A stretch of 64,000 nt of DNA from 62-47 sp051954235 (lineage in GTDB: Bacteria > Pseudomonadota > Alphaproteobacteria > Rhizobiales > Xanthobacteraceae): contig JBQCHY010000116.1 in the NCBI GenBank assembly GCA_051954235.1, forward strand, positions 97,096 through 161,095, written 5' to 3'. The first letter of the stretch is position 1. Each line of letters starts with the position of its first letter. Made by a program: the position numbers and the translations under genes. The notes beneath the pieces were generated by a model. That model was not told the DNA's origin. It was given only the letters and a program-made list of their open reading frames with translations, and did not search any database. Shown piece by piece: positions 63,898 to 64,000 of this stretch.

Positions 63898-64000
63898 GAA
63901 CACACCTGAAGTTGCCAGACAGACTGGATGACACGATCGAAGCGGGATGTCGGGGCTTCTTGCCGGATTTGGCCGCAGGCTACAATCTGATTCGAAAGTC

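Overview
The window is GC-rich DNA of an alphaproteobacterium, most likely of the Bradyrhizobium / Rhodopseudomonas / Afipia group (Nitrobacteraceae). This rests on the aerobic box pathway for benzoate with a BoxR-type regulator, a clade II NirK, an NdvA-type glucan exporter, a CIO-type bd oxidase, and three families of dispersed palindromic repeats between genes. No rRNA, tRNA, CRISPR array, insertion sequence or phage gene was found. It reads as ordinary chromosome with a strong catabolic flavour.

Layout. 1-4.4 kb: envelope genes (BON/OmpA protein, polysaccharide deacetylase) and a short-chain dehydrogenase. 4.5-18.7 kb: the benzoate block. On the minus strand lie benzoate-CoA ligase, an alpha/beta hydrolase, a DUF309 protein, boxC, boxB and boxA. 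boxR plus a coupled unknown gene lie on the plus strand, followed by a five-gene branched-chain-amino-acid-type ABC importer on the minus strand. 19-25.4 kb: an epimerase, a feruloyl-CoA synthetase, a DUF3369 hybrid kinase with an OmpR-type regulator, and an ECF sigma factor followed by a small secreted peptide. 25.6-28.2 kb: cydA-cydB-cydX. 28.4-37 kb: an L,D-transpeptidase, an orphan amino-acid binding protein, an MBL hydrolase, 3-hydroxybutyryl-CoA dehydrogenase, a cytochrome c-cupredoxin-NirK fusion, a degenerate HtrA-like protein and an ArsB-like carrier. 37-53 kb: a hybrid kinase, thioesterase, nitronate monooxygenase-like protein, DedA-like protein, HisE-like protein, a second orphan binding protein, NdvA, a D,D-carboxypeptidase, FadD and small proteins. 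53-64 kb: amine oxidase, BipA, Crp-type regulator with a divergent receiver protein, a frameshifted phoD, a TAXI protein, pterin dehydratase, a DUF1232 protein and a quinone oxidoreductase.

How parts work together. Benzoate (or a related acid) would enter through the ABC importer, be activated by BclA, epoxidised by BoxAB and ring-opened by BoxC. The semialdehyde dehydrogenase (BoxD) and the later beta-oxidation enzymes are not adjacent; an unlinked hydroxyacyl-CoA dehydrogenase lies at 31.3 kb. A 14-bp sequence related to GAATTATGCTGCAT occurs before boxC, between bclA and boxR, and twice before the importer/epimerase pair. I propose it as the operator tying these operons together, probably through BoxR. 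Separately, TTG-N8-CAA boxes before cydAB and nirK suggest shared low-oxygen control by an FNR/FixK/NnrR-type protein.

The best candidates for something unusual are the four-module NirK, the shared operator set, the unknown gene translationally coupled to boxR, the HtrA-like protein that has lost its catalytic triad, and the TAXI protein with a cytoplasmic tail. No complete new multi-gene system was recognised.
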